From positions 24,350 to 88,349 of IMG/VR virus record IMGVR_UViG_3300024359_000006: a stretch of DNA of 64,000 bases. One strand, given 5' to 3'. Each line of letters starts with the position of its first letter. Position 1 is the stretch's first letter. This document shows positions 1 through 10,600 of the stretch, piece after piece. A model generated the notes under the pieces. That model did no database searches and had not been told where the DNA came from. It saw only the letters and a list, made by a program, of their open reading frames with translations. The DNA is from a virus. The translations under genes were made by a program, and so were the position numbers.

Positions 1-264
1 GAAACACTTCTTTTTACAAGTAGTGGAGATGTATTAGGAAATACTAGATTCGGTGTTGATTTAGAACAAATGATATATGATTTTCAATTTAATGAATTTG
101 AAATAAAAAGAGTAATAGAAGATCAGATAGAGGAGTATTGTCCAAATTCTGGTAAATATAAGACTAAGGTAGATATTAATTTTACAAGAGGTGAAGTAAG
201 AGATATTGCTCAAATAAATATAACAGTAGACTCTAAGTATTTGATTGGAGTTTATGTAAATTAA
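1..264 (+). CDS. 25: Baseplate wedge protein gp25 (3' part)
   Basis: The frame is open from base 1, so the gene starts outside the window; the 87 visible residues end at TAA 262-264. The peptide LLFTSSGDVLGNTRFGVDLE followed by a predicted helix and a beta-rich C-terminus has the pattern of the GPW/gp25 family (a turn with G-E/D, then R-x-FG, then a helix with an E-x-R core). gp25 forms the core of the baseplate wedge with gp6. It lies 11 nt before gp6, the usual neighbour in contractile tails. The identification rests on family pattern and context; the N-terminus is not visible. Confidence 0.75.
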   Translation, partial: ETLLFTSSGDVLGNTRFGVDLEQMIYDFQFNEFEIKRVIEDQIEEYCPNSGKYKTKVDINFTRGEVRDIAQINITVDSKYLIGVYVN

Positions 265-275
265 AAGATTAAAGA

Positions 276-2129
276 ATGGCAGATTTTAAATTTTTAGATA
301 AGGCTAGAGTAACTGCTGGAAACATAGTAGAAGACTCTAGATCATATTTAAGTAGAGTCTATAAAAAGGCTGGTAATTATTTTACAACAGCTTCACCGTT
401 TTCTCAAATACTTGAGGTAATGGCTGAAATGAATGAGATGCTTATGTTCTATATAGAGGACTCTACTGTAGAGCAGAATATTTATACAGCTCAACAGCCT
501 GAATCTATTCACGGACTTGCAAGACTTGCAGGGCATGATGCTACTAGAGGTTTCGCGGCAACTGGAGAAATAAGATTTAGATGGAAGCCTGGTGTAACAG
601 AAGATGTTGCTGGAAGTAATTTAATAATTGAGCCAAATACTGAAATTCAATATGATAACAATGGTTTAATTTATTTTTTAAGAACTGATAAAGATGAGTT
701 CTTATTACCAAAGAGTAGTAACGATTGGGTTAGAGCAAATATTATACAAGGTAAATTAGAGTCTCAAACCTTAACAAGTACAGGTGAAAGTATGCAAAGC
801 TTTAATATTCAATCTAAAGGAACGACTGACCATGCTTTAGTAAAGGTAAGTGTTAATGGAGAACAATGGACAAAGTTTAATTCATTATACGAAATGTTAG
901 CCACTGATAAAGGTTGTTTAGTAAAGACTGGAATTAGTGGAGGAATGGATGTTTATTTCGGAACTGGTAACTTTGGTATAATTCCACCAAGTGGAGCTAC
1001 TATCGAAATAGAATATATTAAATGTGATGGTGCAGCTGGAAATCTTAACCAAGCAGGAGATCTTACATTTAAATGGTTAGGTGAAGGTAAGGACTCAACT
1101 GGAGATACACATGACCTAAACGAATTATTAGAAATGGAGACTTCAACTTCTCCTTTTATGGGAGCAGATCCTGAAAGTACTGAATTTACGAAGTTAATGG
1201 CACCACTTGCAAGCAAGAGTTTTGTACTTGCAAATCCAGATGCATATGAATATTTCTTAAGTAGATATGCGCAGTTTAGTTATTTAGATGCATATAATAC
1301 TACGAACGATGGTTATTTAGATGATGACAATGTTATTTATATTTTTGCAATTCCAGATTTAGAGAAAAGATTATTAAAAGGGACAGATTATTTTTCAGTT
1401 GACGAAAGCGAGTTTTTCTTTGGAAAAGACGAAACCGATAGAATGCTTGGTGTAATTGAAGATAGTGGGCAGCAAATGGTTACAAGTGAAGCAATATTTG
1501 TAGAGCCGGAAGCTGTTAAATATAGAATGGATATTTCTATTAGATGGTTTGAAGGATTTAAGCAACAAGATATTTTCAATGACATTAGAGCGGCTATCTC
1601 AAATTATCTAATAAAAATTGTACGAAGAGATAAACTACCTAAGAGTGATATTATTGCAATCATAGAAGGTATCGAAGGTGTAGATGCGGTAAATGTACAA
1701 TTTGTATCAAGTATTGAGGAGCAAGCAAGAAAGGATGGATTTTATAATTATACTGAAGTTACTGTAACGCCATCAACTCCTGAATTAGAAGGAGCAGATG
1801 GAGATCAAAAAAGACTTGTATTTTTTAAGAGAACTGAAGAAATTAAGAAGATAGTATTAGAAAATCCTGACTTATTAATACCAGTTACTGGAGATAAGCA
1901 AATAGAAGACTGGTATAATAAAATAGGACTTGACAGATATGGTGATATTATTTTAGACAAGCAAGAAGTTGCAATATTTAGAGGAGGCTGGGAAGATAGA
2001 GATGGAGAACTAGTAAAAGATGAGCCATCAATTGGAGAAATGGCTTCAATGTCTTTATACTTTGATAACCCACCTGTGCCAAGAACTATTTATAGTAGAG
2101 TACAGGCTGGAAATAGAAGCGCATTATAA
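276..2129 (+). CDS. 6: Baseplate wedge subunit gp6 (baseplate J-like)
   Basis: A 617-residue protein, close to T4 gp6 (about 660). The N-terminal third contains a helical block ending in a segment with A-RLAGHDATRG-AA-GEIRF, characteristic of gp6/baseplate J proteins; the middle carries a beta-rich domain and the C-terminal third an alternating alpha/beta domain (around residues 400-500, with SDIIAIIEGIEGVDAVNVQF). In T4, gp6 dimers make the ring around the baseplate hub. The gene follows gp25 and overlaps the next start by one base (TAATG), so translational coupling is likely. The start ATG at 276 is the only one upstream of the conserved region. Confidence 0.85.
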   Translation: MADFKFLDKARVTAGNIVEDSRSYLSRVYKKAGNYFTTASPFSQILEVMAEMNEMLMFYIEDSTVEQNIYTAQQPESIHGLARLAGHDATRGFAATGEIRFRWKPGVTEDVAGSNLIIEPNTEIQYDNNGLIYFLRTDKDEFLLPKSSNDWVRANIIQGKLESQTLTSTGESMQSFNIQSKGTTDHALVKVSVNGEQWTKFNSLYEMLATDKGCLVKTGISGGMDVYFGTGNFGIIPPSGATIEIEYIKCDGAAGNLNQAGDLTFKWLGEGKDSTGDTHDLNELLEMETSTSPFMGADPESTEFTKLMAPLASKSFVLANPDAYEYFLSRYAQFSYLDAYNTTNDGYLDDDNVIYIFAIPDLEKRLLKGTDYFSVDESEFFFGKDETDRMLGVIEDSGQQMVTSEAIFVEPEAVKYRMDISIRWFEGFKQQDIFNDIRAAISNYLIKIVRRDKLPKSDIIAIIEGIEGVDAVNVQFVSSIEEQARKDGFYNYTEVTVTPSTPELEGADGDQKRLVFFKRTEEIKKIVLENPDLLIPVTGDKQIEDWYNKIGLDRYGDIILDKQEVAIFRGGWEDRDGELVKDEPSIGEMASMSLYFDNPPVPRTIYSRVQAGNRSAL

Positions 2130-2398
2130 TGGGACTATACGACGATTTATACAGATATAAAAGAGAAAAGATTTATGACATTAAAAAGTCTGCCAAAGAT
2201 AATAAAAAGTATTTAGGCTATGATTATAAAAATGACTTAATAACTAATAGAGTTTCTAGGCACATTGTTAGAAATCAAACCATTCTTGATTTTTTACAAT
2301 TCTGTACTGACTATTATTACAATACTATTAAACAAATTCGTGTAATGAAAAATTGGAAAAATTACACAGCAAACAAAGATGATAAAAATATAAGATAA
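2129..2398 (+). CDS. Small protein between gp6 and gp7-like genes
   Basis: An 89-residue Lys/Tyr/Asn-rich protein (YKREKIYDIKKSAK near the N-terminus) with no signal peptide, membrane segment or motif I recognise. Its start overlaps the gp6 stop by one base and its stop overlaps the next start by one base, so it is translated within the baseplate operon and is probably a small baseplate component or assembly factor. That role is inference from position only. Confidence 0.6.
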   Translation: MGLYDDLYRYKREKIYDIKKSAKDNKKYLGYDYKNDLITNRVSRHIVRNQTILDFLQFCTDYYYNTIKQIRVMKNWKNYTANKDDKNIR

Positions 2399-5145
2399 TG
2401 TCAAAGTATTCATATTTAAGATTTTTTAATGGAGTTGAGAATGAATTAAACCTTGACTATGATTCTACAAATGAAAAGTGGAGTGGTGTTGTATATTTAC
2501 CTGAGGTTTCAGTAGGCCTTTATGAAACTTTAAACTTATTTATATTAGAAGAGCTTGTAGATGCTAATGGCCAAATAGTATATGGTAGACCTGTTTCTGT
2601 AGATAGTAATGGTAGTAATTTTAAATTTAGTTGGAAAGACGATAGGTATATTAGTAAAGATATTTTTATATATGGTACAAGTTTAGAAAACAATGCTGTA
2701 AAAATACAAAACCTAGATGGACTAAATATTCAAGTATTAGATCATACGGATGTTGTTTCAGTAATTGCAGGTTTAAAAACTGTAAATAATTTTACAAATG
2801 ATGCAATACAGGCTAACATTGCACTTTCATCTAAGGCTGAACAAAGACATCAAAGAACTTTATTAATTACAGATGATAGTGATGGACATGAAGTTGCTGA
2901 AATAATAATATATGGTGAAACTGTTGGAGAGGATGAAAGAATGCAGGACCTATTACAAAACATGGGTGCTACTCTTGATGATGGTGATTTTATAATTTTT
3001 AAAGAGCATGATATTAATGAAATGGGAATCGACTGGAGACTCATGAATCAAAAAAGAAGAGAGCTACTTTTAGAATTACACAATATTAAACCATTTATTG
3101 GAACTTATAAAGCTGTATTAAATGCAATTGATTTTTTCGGTTATAATAATATTACACTTAAAGAATATTGGCTAAATATAAATCAAGATAGCGATAGCTT
3201 TGGAAAACTAAAAGCAGTTTCAGTTCCAGATAAAAATGCTGGATTTAGTTATAAGAAAAGAAAGCAATTTAATTTGCCTTCTACTACAATGAAAAAAACA
3301 AGCAGATTTTCATTGGTTTATAAATTAAACGAGCCTAATGGATCATTTGATTATTGGGACATTCCTAATGTCGATGAGGTATTTGATTTTACACCGGAAG
3401 AGATTTTAATAAAATTATACGGTCTTAAGAATAAACTACAAAAAGAATACCTTCCACTTCAAGCAAAGATTGTAGATATTGTAGGAGAAGGAAGTTATTT
3501 TGATCAAAAGAATTTAAACGTTTGGAATAATCAACAACCTATTGTTTCATTCAATGAAGGTAAAGATGTTGAATTTAAGGTTTATCCAGAAGATAAACAA
3601 CTTTACGTTGAAGATTATGCACTTGTTTCAAATAATGATATTTTAATAGACAATGTAAATTTTGAACCTATTTCACTAGATGGTTTTGGAAATCTTAACG
3701 AAACTGAATATGAAACTTTATTATCAGATTTTGAAACATTTTACAATAACTACTATATAAATAAAAAGGAAACTTTTAACAATGACACAGATGGAGAGCA
3801 CTCAATTCCTGTAGGCTGTCCAATAATTTTAGAATGTACTTCACTTCCACAAGAATGGGAATTTGCAAACTTTACATGGTTTGATGCGTTAGATTCAACA
3901 GTTACTTGGGATAACTGGTGGAAGCAGCATGTTTATGAATTAGAATGGGTAGTTACTGGACCTAATAATTATTCGCAAAGTTTTAGAGGCAGTATTGGTT
4001 ATTATGAAACAGATGGCACGTTTCATCCTGGATATTTAAGGTTTCCAATAATTGTACCCTTTGAAGGAGACTACAGCGTAGAGCTAAGAATGTATGACCT
4101 TCAAGGAATTATGAGTTTTAGAAAAGAGTCAGACTTCTTTAACGTTAAGGTAAAGCCACTTGAAATATATGGAATTTATCAATGGAAAGAAGATAATAGA
4201 TGGAAAGATTGGAAAACTGATTGGAATAAAACAGGAGGTTATTGGGAATTGCCAACTGAAAATTTACAAAAGGTTGAAGATAGTTTCCAGTCTTTATACT
4301 TAACAATGGATAGGGCTAATTATGTACACAATGAAAGTCAAGGTAAAGTTTTTAGTACGGTTGAAAGATATGTAGATACAGATCCTGTTAATTTAACGGG
4401 TTATAGTGAAACTACTGGACCTTATGTTTGGAATGAAATGGATCCAGTCAGATGGGTAGATGGAAAATATAATTGGTGGGACGCTACTAGAATTGGTGCT
4501 GATTTGACGGCAAGTTTTAAAATAAATACAATTCAACAAGGCAGTGTTTTAACTATTACACATAAAAACCCTACCACACATTTAATTGAAACAGGAATTC
4601 ACACACTAGTTACTACAACTCCTACTAATAACTCAGATCTTTCAGGTTGGCAAGCAATTGCTGATGAATTAAATGCATCTACAGATTCTATTATTAGTAA
4701 GTTTAATTATAACCCAGTATTTGAAGATACTGATAATGATGATACCAATGACATATTTAAATTCTTAATATGTGTAGGAAAAGATTATTCTTTTAAATAT
4801 GATTTTGAAGAGGTGACATTAACTAATGGAACAATTTATGGTAAAACAAAATATGTTAGGTACAATCCTACATTTGATACTGTAAGAATTATTAACGGAA
4901 GTGCAGAGGTGGAAAGATCAACCCATGTTACATTTGCTTTAGATAAAACACAAATGCCTGGTATTAAAAAGCCAGTTTGGAGAATATATAAAGATAGTAG
5001 TCAAGAAGAACATGATATATATTATGATAATATGTGGATGACATATATCTTTAAGGACGCTGGAAACTATAAAATTTCAGCTGAAATAGAAGATACAAAT
5101 GGTAATAGAAATAAAACCATTAGAAACATGATAATAGTAAAATAA
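2398..5145 (+). CDS. Baseplate wedge protein, gp7-like, with PKD-like domains
   Basis: A 915-residue protein in the position of T4 gene 7 (gp7 is about 1030 residues). Residues about 200-260 contain a segment with RRELLLELHNIKPFIGTYKA followed by LNAIDFFGYNNITLKEYW, a pattern shared by gp7/gpI-type wedge proteins, where a helix, KxGT and a G-x-x-x-I-x-E-W turn recur. The C-terminal half contains at least two Ig/PKD-like beta-sandwich segments, one near residues 530-590 (FEGDYSVELRMYD) and one at the very end (DAGNYKISAEIEDTNGN). It probably links the wedge core to peripheral baseplate parts. The gp7 name is inferred from order and the segment above; an independent fold match would be needed to be certain. 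Confidence 0.55.
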   Translation: MSKYSYLRFFNGVENELNLDYDSTNEKWSGVVYLPEVSVGLYETLNLFILEELVDANGQIVYGRPVSVDSNGSNFKFSWKDDRYISKDIFIYGTSLENNAVKIQNLDGLNIQVLDHTDVVSVIAGLKTVNNFTNDAIQANIALSSKAEQRHQRTLLITDDSDGHEVAEIIIYGETVGEDERMQDLLQNMGATLDDGDFIIFKEHDINEMGIDWRLMNQKRRELLLELHNIKPFIGTYKAVLNAIDFFGYNNITLKEYWLNINQDSDSFGKLKAVSVPDKNAGFSYKKRKQFNLPSTTMKKTSRFSLVYKLNEPNGSFDYWDIPNVDEVFDFTPEEILIKLYGLKNKLQKEYLPLQAKIVDIVGEGSYFDQKNLNVWNNQQPIVSFNEGKDVEFKVYPEDKQLYVEDYALVSNNDILIDNVNFEPISLDGFGNLNETEYETLLSDFETFYNNYYINKKETFNNDTDGEHSIPVGCPIILECTSLPQEWEFANFTWFDALDSTVTWDNWWKQHVYELEWVVTGPNNYSQSFRGSIGYYETDGTFHPGYLRFPIIVPFEGDYSVELRMYDLQGIMSFRKESDFFNVKVKPLEIYGIYQWKEDNRWKDWKTDWNKTGGYWELPTENLQKVEDSFQSLYLTMDRANYVHNESQGKVFSTVERYVDTDPVNLTGYSETTGPYVWNEMDPVRWVDGKYNWWDATRIGADLTASFKINTIQQGSVLTITHKNPTTHLIETGIHTLVTTTPTNNSDLSGWQAIADELNASTDSIISKFNYNPVFEDTDNDDTNDIFKFLICVGKDYSFKYDFEEVTLTNGTIYGKTKYVRYNPTFDTVRIINGSAEVERSTHVTFALDKTQMPGIKKPVWRIYKDSSQEEHDIYYDNMWMTYIFKDAGNYKISAEIEDTNGNRNKTIRNMIIVK

Positions 5146-5159
5146 AAAAATAAAATAAA

Positions 5160-5708
5160 ATGGCGGTTACAGAAATTTTAGGAACAGATTCGCTTTCATC
5201 ATCGAGAATTACACTTAATGATAACTTTACTTCAATTGAAGATGAAATAACAAGCTTAAAGGGATATTTAGATCCAACAGCTTTAACTCTTTCAGGGGTT
5301 ACTATTTCGACTAGTCAAATTGCAATTGATGGAGGAACAGCAGTAAATGCTAGTTCAGCTACCTTTGGAGTTGCTAGTACGTTTAATAATGAAATTAATA
5401 TCGATGCAGGTATTACAAAGAGTAGTATTAGGAAAAGTTCTTCAGACGGGCTTACATCAATGCCTGTTAATCTTCAACATTCTAGTTATTTTGTAGATGT
5501 AGCGGATGGATCAATTCCACTAGCGTTACCAACAAGTACAATAGCAGGTAAAGAAATTACATTAATTGCAACATCAACTGGTGATATTGAAGCTACTAAT
5601 GTTGCAGGTGCAGCAAGTATTGCAATAGTGCAAAATGGAACACTTACTTTAAGATCAGATGGTACTTCATGGTACGTTATTGGTTCTTTTGGTGCAACGA
5701 TTGCGTAA
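5160..5708 (+). CDS. Small virion structural protein, fibre-associated
   Basis: A 182-residue protein rich in Ser, Thr, Ala and Ile. The N-terminus (GTDSLSSSRITLNDNF, then a short helix with IEDEITSLKGYL) resembles the attachment segment found on several small phage tail proteins; the rest is a run of short beta strands ending in a compact domain (IVQNGTLTLRSDGTSWYVIG), typical of fibre tip or collar domains. The leader is A-rich (AAAAAATAAAATAAAATG) with no Shine-Dalgarno sequence. It sits between the gp7-like gene and a series of large structural genes. Role as baseplate or fibre component is inference. Confidence 0.5.
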   Translation: MAVTEILGTDSLSSSRITLNDNFTSIEDEITSLKGYLDPTALTLSGVTISTSQIAIDGGTAVNASSATFGVASTFNNEINIDAGITKSSIRKSSSDGLTSMPVNLQHSSYFVDVADGSIPLALPTSTIAGKEITLIATSTGDIEATNVAGAASIAIVQNGTLTLRSDGTSWYVIGSFGATIA

Positions 5709-5725
5709 AAAAATTATAAGAATAA

Positions 5726-7654
5726 ATGGCTACATCATTAGTTAGAATACCTCAAATCCAAGGAGGAACAATGTACGCTTTTGCAAGTGGGACTAGAGAT
5801 TTGACAAGAGCTTTTAATAACCCAGATATTAAATTTGAGTTTAGTAAATATGCTCTTTTAGATATTCCTAATTTTGAAACTGCAGTTTCCGGTAAAAATA
5901 CAATGGATTTTACGAATATGTTAGATTATTCTGGTCTATCATACGTTTTAAAAGGAGATGCAGGTCATGATTTTGCTAACACCTTTCAAAACTATGCACT
6001 TAACTTAGAAGAAGAGCTTTTACAAGATGATGATTTTGACAGTACTTTATATGGTTCAGATGCAGAAAAAATATTTTTTAAATGGTTAAACACTATAGGT
6101 GCTATTAGATTTAGAACCGCTGATTCTAATGAGTCTGTAAATCCTGGCTTTTATACTGAAGAACAAAATGCGTCAGGCACTGGAACTGACTATGATAGAG
6201 TAGTTAAATATTTAGGCAGTATCGATGTAGGTAATGATATACAATATAAAGGTAATGCATACCACGAGGTATATATTAATGTTCCCTCAAGCGTAGGATA
6301 TACTCCAGCAGTATTATTTAACAATTCTCTTTATAATGCCTCTGGTAACAAGACTTACACAGAAGCTGAAATTAGCGGTAGAGCAAGTCAAACACACCCT
6401 GATCCTAATATGGATTTAGAAACTTTAGTGGATGTTGCAGGCGTAACTCCTTATTATGATGTTGATTCTAATACTACTTCTAATTTTGAAATTGATTGGA
6501 ACATTGCTAATTATAATGCAGTTGCTAATAATTCAGACATAAATAGTTTACAAGATTATGCTAAGCAAGGAGGAGACTTTAGGTTTAACGCAGTTCTTGT
6601 TTATTATGATTTATATAGTGATTCAGTATCTGCAAATAGAGAAACTAATCTCTATGGTGTATTAATATTGGATAATCCTCAAGATAATCCTGGTGCAGCA
6701 AACAGTTCTTATATTCCTGAACTTATTAAATATAAGCCAAATGAAATTACTGGCTTAAATGGAAATGCATTCGGTCTTAAATTAAATATTAAATTTAATT
6801 CATCTCTTGATAATGTTGGTGTTGAAGTTAACATTAATGACTTTACAACATTCTCAATGGATTTATTTATGGATACGACAAGTGCCCTAGAGAATGCTGC
6901 CAAATTATTATCAGATGCGAATGCAAGATATACTAGAATTAAAGGCAGAGTTGATGACTTAGAAAACTTAGTAATGTCGATGGACTCAAGTGCTGAAATG
7001 CTAAGCAGAATAAGTTCATTAGAAACAGATTTTCAAAATGCAAGTGCAAACCTTGCAGATAGCAACAGTTTATTAGAATTAATTACAAGTGCCAATGGAA
7101 GAATTAATCAACTTATTGATGGTACAATTCCATCTGAAGTACAATATAATACTGATATTTTATTTAATGGTCCTGGCATATTAGTTGACAAAACAGTTCC
7201 TAATAAAATTAAAATTAAAAACGATTTAAAAACATATGTATTTGGAAAGCCATTCTTATGGAATGAAAATACATTAAGTGTTTATAATGAAATTAAAGAT
7301 ACTAATCAGTTTAACCCATCAAATGCAACAGGTTTTGGAATATGGGCTAGACTAAAAGAATTTTCAAATCAACTTAGGTTAGTTGGTAAAACAATGGATC
7401 AAGGCGCAGATAATAATATTAATATATACATAGATGACAAACTTATAAATTGGAAAGATGGCCAAAGTTATAAGATTGTTTTTGAAAACTTAAATTTAAG
7501 CGGGAATAACATTAACGTTTATACTAATTGGAAAGCTGGATATGATAAACTAATTGGAAGTATATCAAACACACAAGTTGGAAACAATCCATATTTCGAA
7601 ATAGTTTGTATAAACGCTGCGATGTTTGAATTTGAAATAGATGTTATAAGATAA
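5726..7654 (+). CDS. Large baseplate/tail fibre structural protein
   Basis: A 642-residue protein of unknown family. The first 350 residues are mostly beta-rich with many Asn, Asp and Tyr; residues about 390-470 are predicted coiled coil (NAAKLLSDANARYTRIKGRV, then a second helical stretch), which suggests a trimeric stalk; the remaining part is a beta-rich C-terminal domain. No enzymatic motif is visible. Gene order (after gp6/gp7, before the other large fibre genes) would fit a gp9/gp10-type connector between baseplate and fibres, but no sequence similarity to T4 gp9 or gp10 was recognised. Confidence 0.5.
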   Translation: MATSLVRIPQIQGGTMYAFASGTRDLTRAFNNPDIKFEFSKYALLDIPNFETAVSGKNTMDFTNMLDYSGLSYVLKGDAGHDFANTFQNYALNLEEELLQDDDFDSTLYGSDAEKIFFKWLNTIGAIRFRTADSNESVNPGFYTEEQNASGTGTDYDRVVKYLGSIDVGNDIQYKGNAYHEVYINVPSSVGYTPAVLFNNSLYNASGNKTYTEAEISGRASQTHPDPNMDLETLVDVAGVTPYYDVDSNTTSNFEIDWNIANYNAVANNSDINSLQDYAKQGGDFRFNAVLVYYDLYSDSVSANRETNLYGVLILDNPQDNPGAANSSYIPELIKYKPNEITGLNGNAFGLKLNIKFNSSLDNVGVEVNINDFTTFSMDLFMDTTSALENAAKLLSDANARYTRIKGRVDDLENLVMSMDSSAEMLSRISSLETDFQNASANLADSNSLLELITSANGRINQLIDGTIPSEVQYNTDILFNGPGILVDKTVPNKIKIKNDLKTYVFGKPFLWNENTLSVYNEIKDTNQFNPSNATGFGIWARLKEFSNQLRLVGKTMDQGADNNINIYIDDKLINWKDGQSYKIVFENLNLSGNNINVYTNWKAGYDKLIGSISNTQVGNNPYFEIVCINAAMFEFEIDVIR

Positions 7655-7657
7655 TAG

Positions 7658-10600
7658 ATGGACACACAAAACTCATTTTCAGGAATAATCAAGCAATTCA
7701 CACAGATGAATGCCAATGCGTTAGAAACTTTTGAGCGTATTAATGAGGCAATGACTAGTGAAAAGGATGCTATTACAGTTTCAGTAGACTTATTCGGTAC
7801 GCCAGATGATGACGGCGTAACTACAATTAAAACTTATCAAATACCTTCGTTTGGGTTTATTGATAGAGAAATAAAAAGATTAGAAAATAATATTAAAGCA
7901 TTGAGTGGTGTTGGAACTGCAGATGCAACTGTACAGATGCCTGACGGTAGCTTTAAAAAGATTATTGCAAGAAAACTTAAAACTCCTGCAAGTGATTTAA
8001 CTTCAATTGCATTACCTACACAATTCGTAACTACAGATAATGACTTTTTTGAAGATTATTTAAATCCATTATTAACTGTTAAATTTGATGTTAGTAATCA
8101 AATTGTAGTAGATACTGAAAGAGTTTTAGTAAAAAGATATATTTTTCAAGCAAACGATGAATTTGCTGCAGCTTATTTTGATGACACTTATAATAATGTT
8201 GATGAGATTAATTATCAAACATTTGTAGAAGACTTAATAAGTAGTGGGGCAAATGCAACTATTGATGAACAGGTTAGAGACCTTCCTTTTAAATCAACTC
8301 AATACTATGGTGATTTTGATGTATTAGCAGTTGAAAATGCAGAAAGAGAATTTGTAGTAGACGGAACTCCAGTTATAAAAACAGTTAAACTATATACTTT
8401 AAATAAATTAACTTATACTGATGGAGATAAATCTTTAAATGATACTGAATTTTTATCAGTTGGTGATGAGCTACTTGTAAATAGCGGCAACAACAATACG
8501 AGGTATAGAATTGAAAATGTATATAACGGTACTAGTCAACTTGAACTAAGATTAATTGAAGGTTTTGACAGTATTAAAATTGGAACTAGTCAACTTAGAA
8601 TTTATAAATCTTTAGAAAACAAAGTAGATCTAAGCATTAATGTGGGATTTGATGAGAGACAAGTTGTATTCTTTAAAGCAATTGATCCTGATTCTAAAAT
8701 CATTGCAGAAAACTGGTCACCCGGTGTTGGTTTTTATTCTAATGATTTAACAATTGAGAACGAAGCTGGAGGAACTCAAACATTATCTGCTTTCTATAGA
8801 GATAGCGTTTCTGACTTTGGTCAATTTATTAAAGCCTTAAAAGAAGACTTTATTCCACCAGCAAATGTTGGTATTGTACCAGATCCAGTTGAATTAAATG
8901 TAGATAATTTTCAAGTTGTACAGATTAATACACACTTAACTGAAAATGACGCATTAGATAATATTAAAAAATTAAACACTGATAAAATAACAGTTAGTGA
9001 AAATTTAAAGAAATTAGATGACACTATTTCTAGTAAGAGAAGTGAAATTGCTACTAAGAAATATAGTTCACAAATACAAAAAAATAAAGATAAAAATACT
9101 CTAAACACTCTTATTGAAAAAAGAAGTAGTGAAGCTAAATTATATTCTTCAGTTGTTAATCAAATCCAAAGCATTAGCACAGATCAGAATGTAAAAGATA
9201 TTAAGCCTAAATTTAGAGTTAGAGGTTTTTGGAAAGTGCCTGAAGCAAAAACAAATGCGGATACGCTTCCACAAGAAATTGTTAAATTTAGTATTCAATA
9301 TAGATATGTTTCTGCAAGTGGTAAAACAAGTAACATTGAACAAATACCATTTACACAAGATAATAAAACTACAACTGCAAGTTTTTCAAACTGGAATCAA
9401 CTAGATACTCCAACTAGAAAGAGATTAAAGGATGTGACTACGGGTAAATATATTTGGACAACTGAAAGTATAGAAGATGGACAAGAAGTTAATTTTAATC
9501 AACTAGATCTTCCTATTAATTTAGGTGAAAATATTGAAATTAGAATAAAGGCATATTCAGAAGCTGGTTTTCCATCAACTCCTGTAACTTCAGATTGGAG
9601 TGAACCTATATTAATAGAATTTCCACAAGGTATGTTAGATACTTCTGATGTAATTAACCTTGTTGAGGAAAATAGCAAAGAAACTACTTATGTAAAACTT
9701 GTTGATGAATTAGATTCTAAAGGAGTTTACACACATATTGCTGATAGTTTTATTGCAAATGAAAAATATTTTACACATGGAGCCGGTAATATCGCTTCAG
9801 GTTTTTTATCTTCTGAACAAACTCCAATTAGTTTATTAGATAAATTAATAGATCTTCAAAAGGAAATAGATAGTCTTAAGGAACAATTAGAAAATGCCGA
9901 AGGTGAGTTATTGGCAACTATAGTAGATGAGGAAGGTAGAACAACCCAGGTTGAGGCAAACACTACTACTAAATTATTTGCAGGATATTATGTAGATGAG
10001 GTAGCTGACTTAAATATTAAGAAAGGAACAATTGTAACTAAGACTTTTAAATTATTATTAGAAAATAGTAAAGCAACTGACTTAGAATTAACTGCAAGAA
10101 TAATAGGAAATAGAAATGATGCAGTTTATCCATCTTCTTCTTCGGGAGACGAAGTTACTTTTGAAATGGGTACGCATGATTATAGCACAGGTACACCTGC
10201 TCTTGCTTCAAGAATTGAAAACGATACATATTACACAGTTGAAGGAAAATATGATTTAGTTCCTATTCAATATCAGAATATGACTACTATAGAAGCTAAC
10301 GCTGAAATATTTAACAATAAAGCTGCTATGCAATCTGCGCAGCGTAAAGGTCAATTTATATATGGTAGATATATGGATGTTACTGGTGAAAATCCATTAT
10401 ATTCAACATTGCCTCTAGATTATTTAACAGGAGATGATACTAGTTTGACAAACGGTACTAATAGATTTGAATATTTTGGAAAGGCTGCTACAGGTACTGA
10501 CGGTACTTCAACAAATGACTTCATATGGAAAGGTGTAAACGCTGAGGTAATTCAATTATCAAGTTTAACAAGTGGAGATTATGATGACTCTATTTATGTA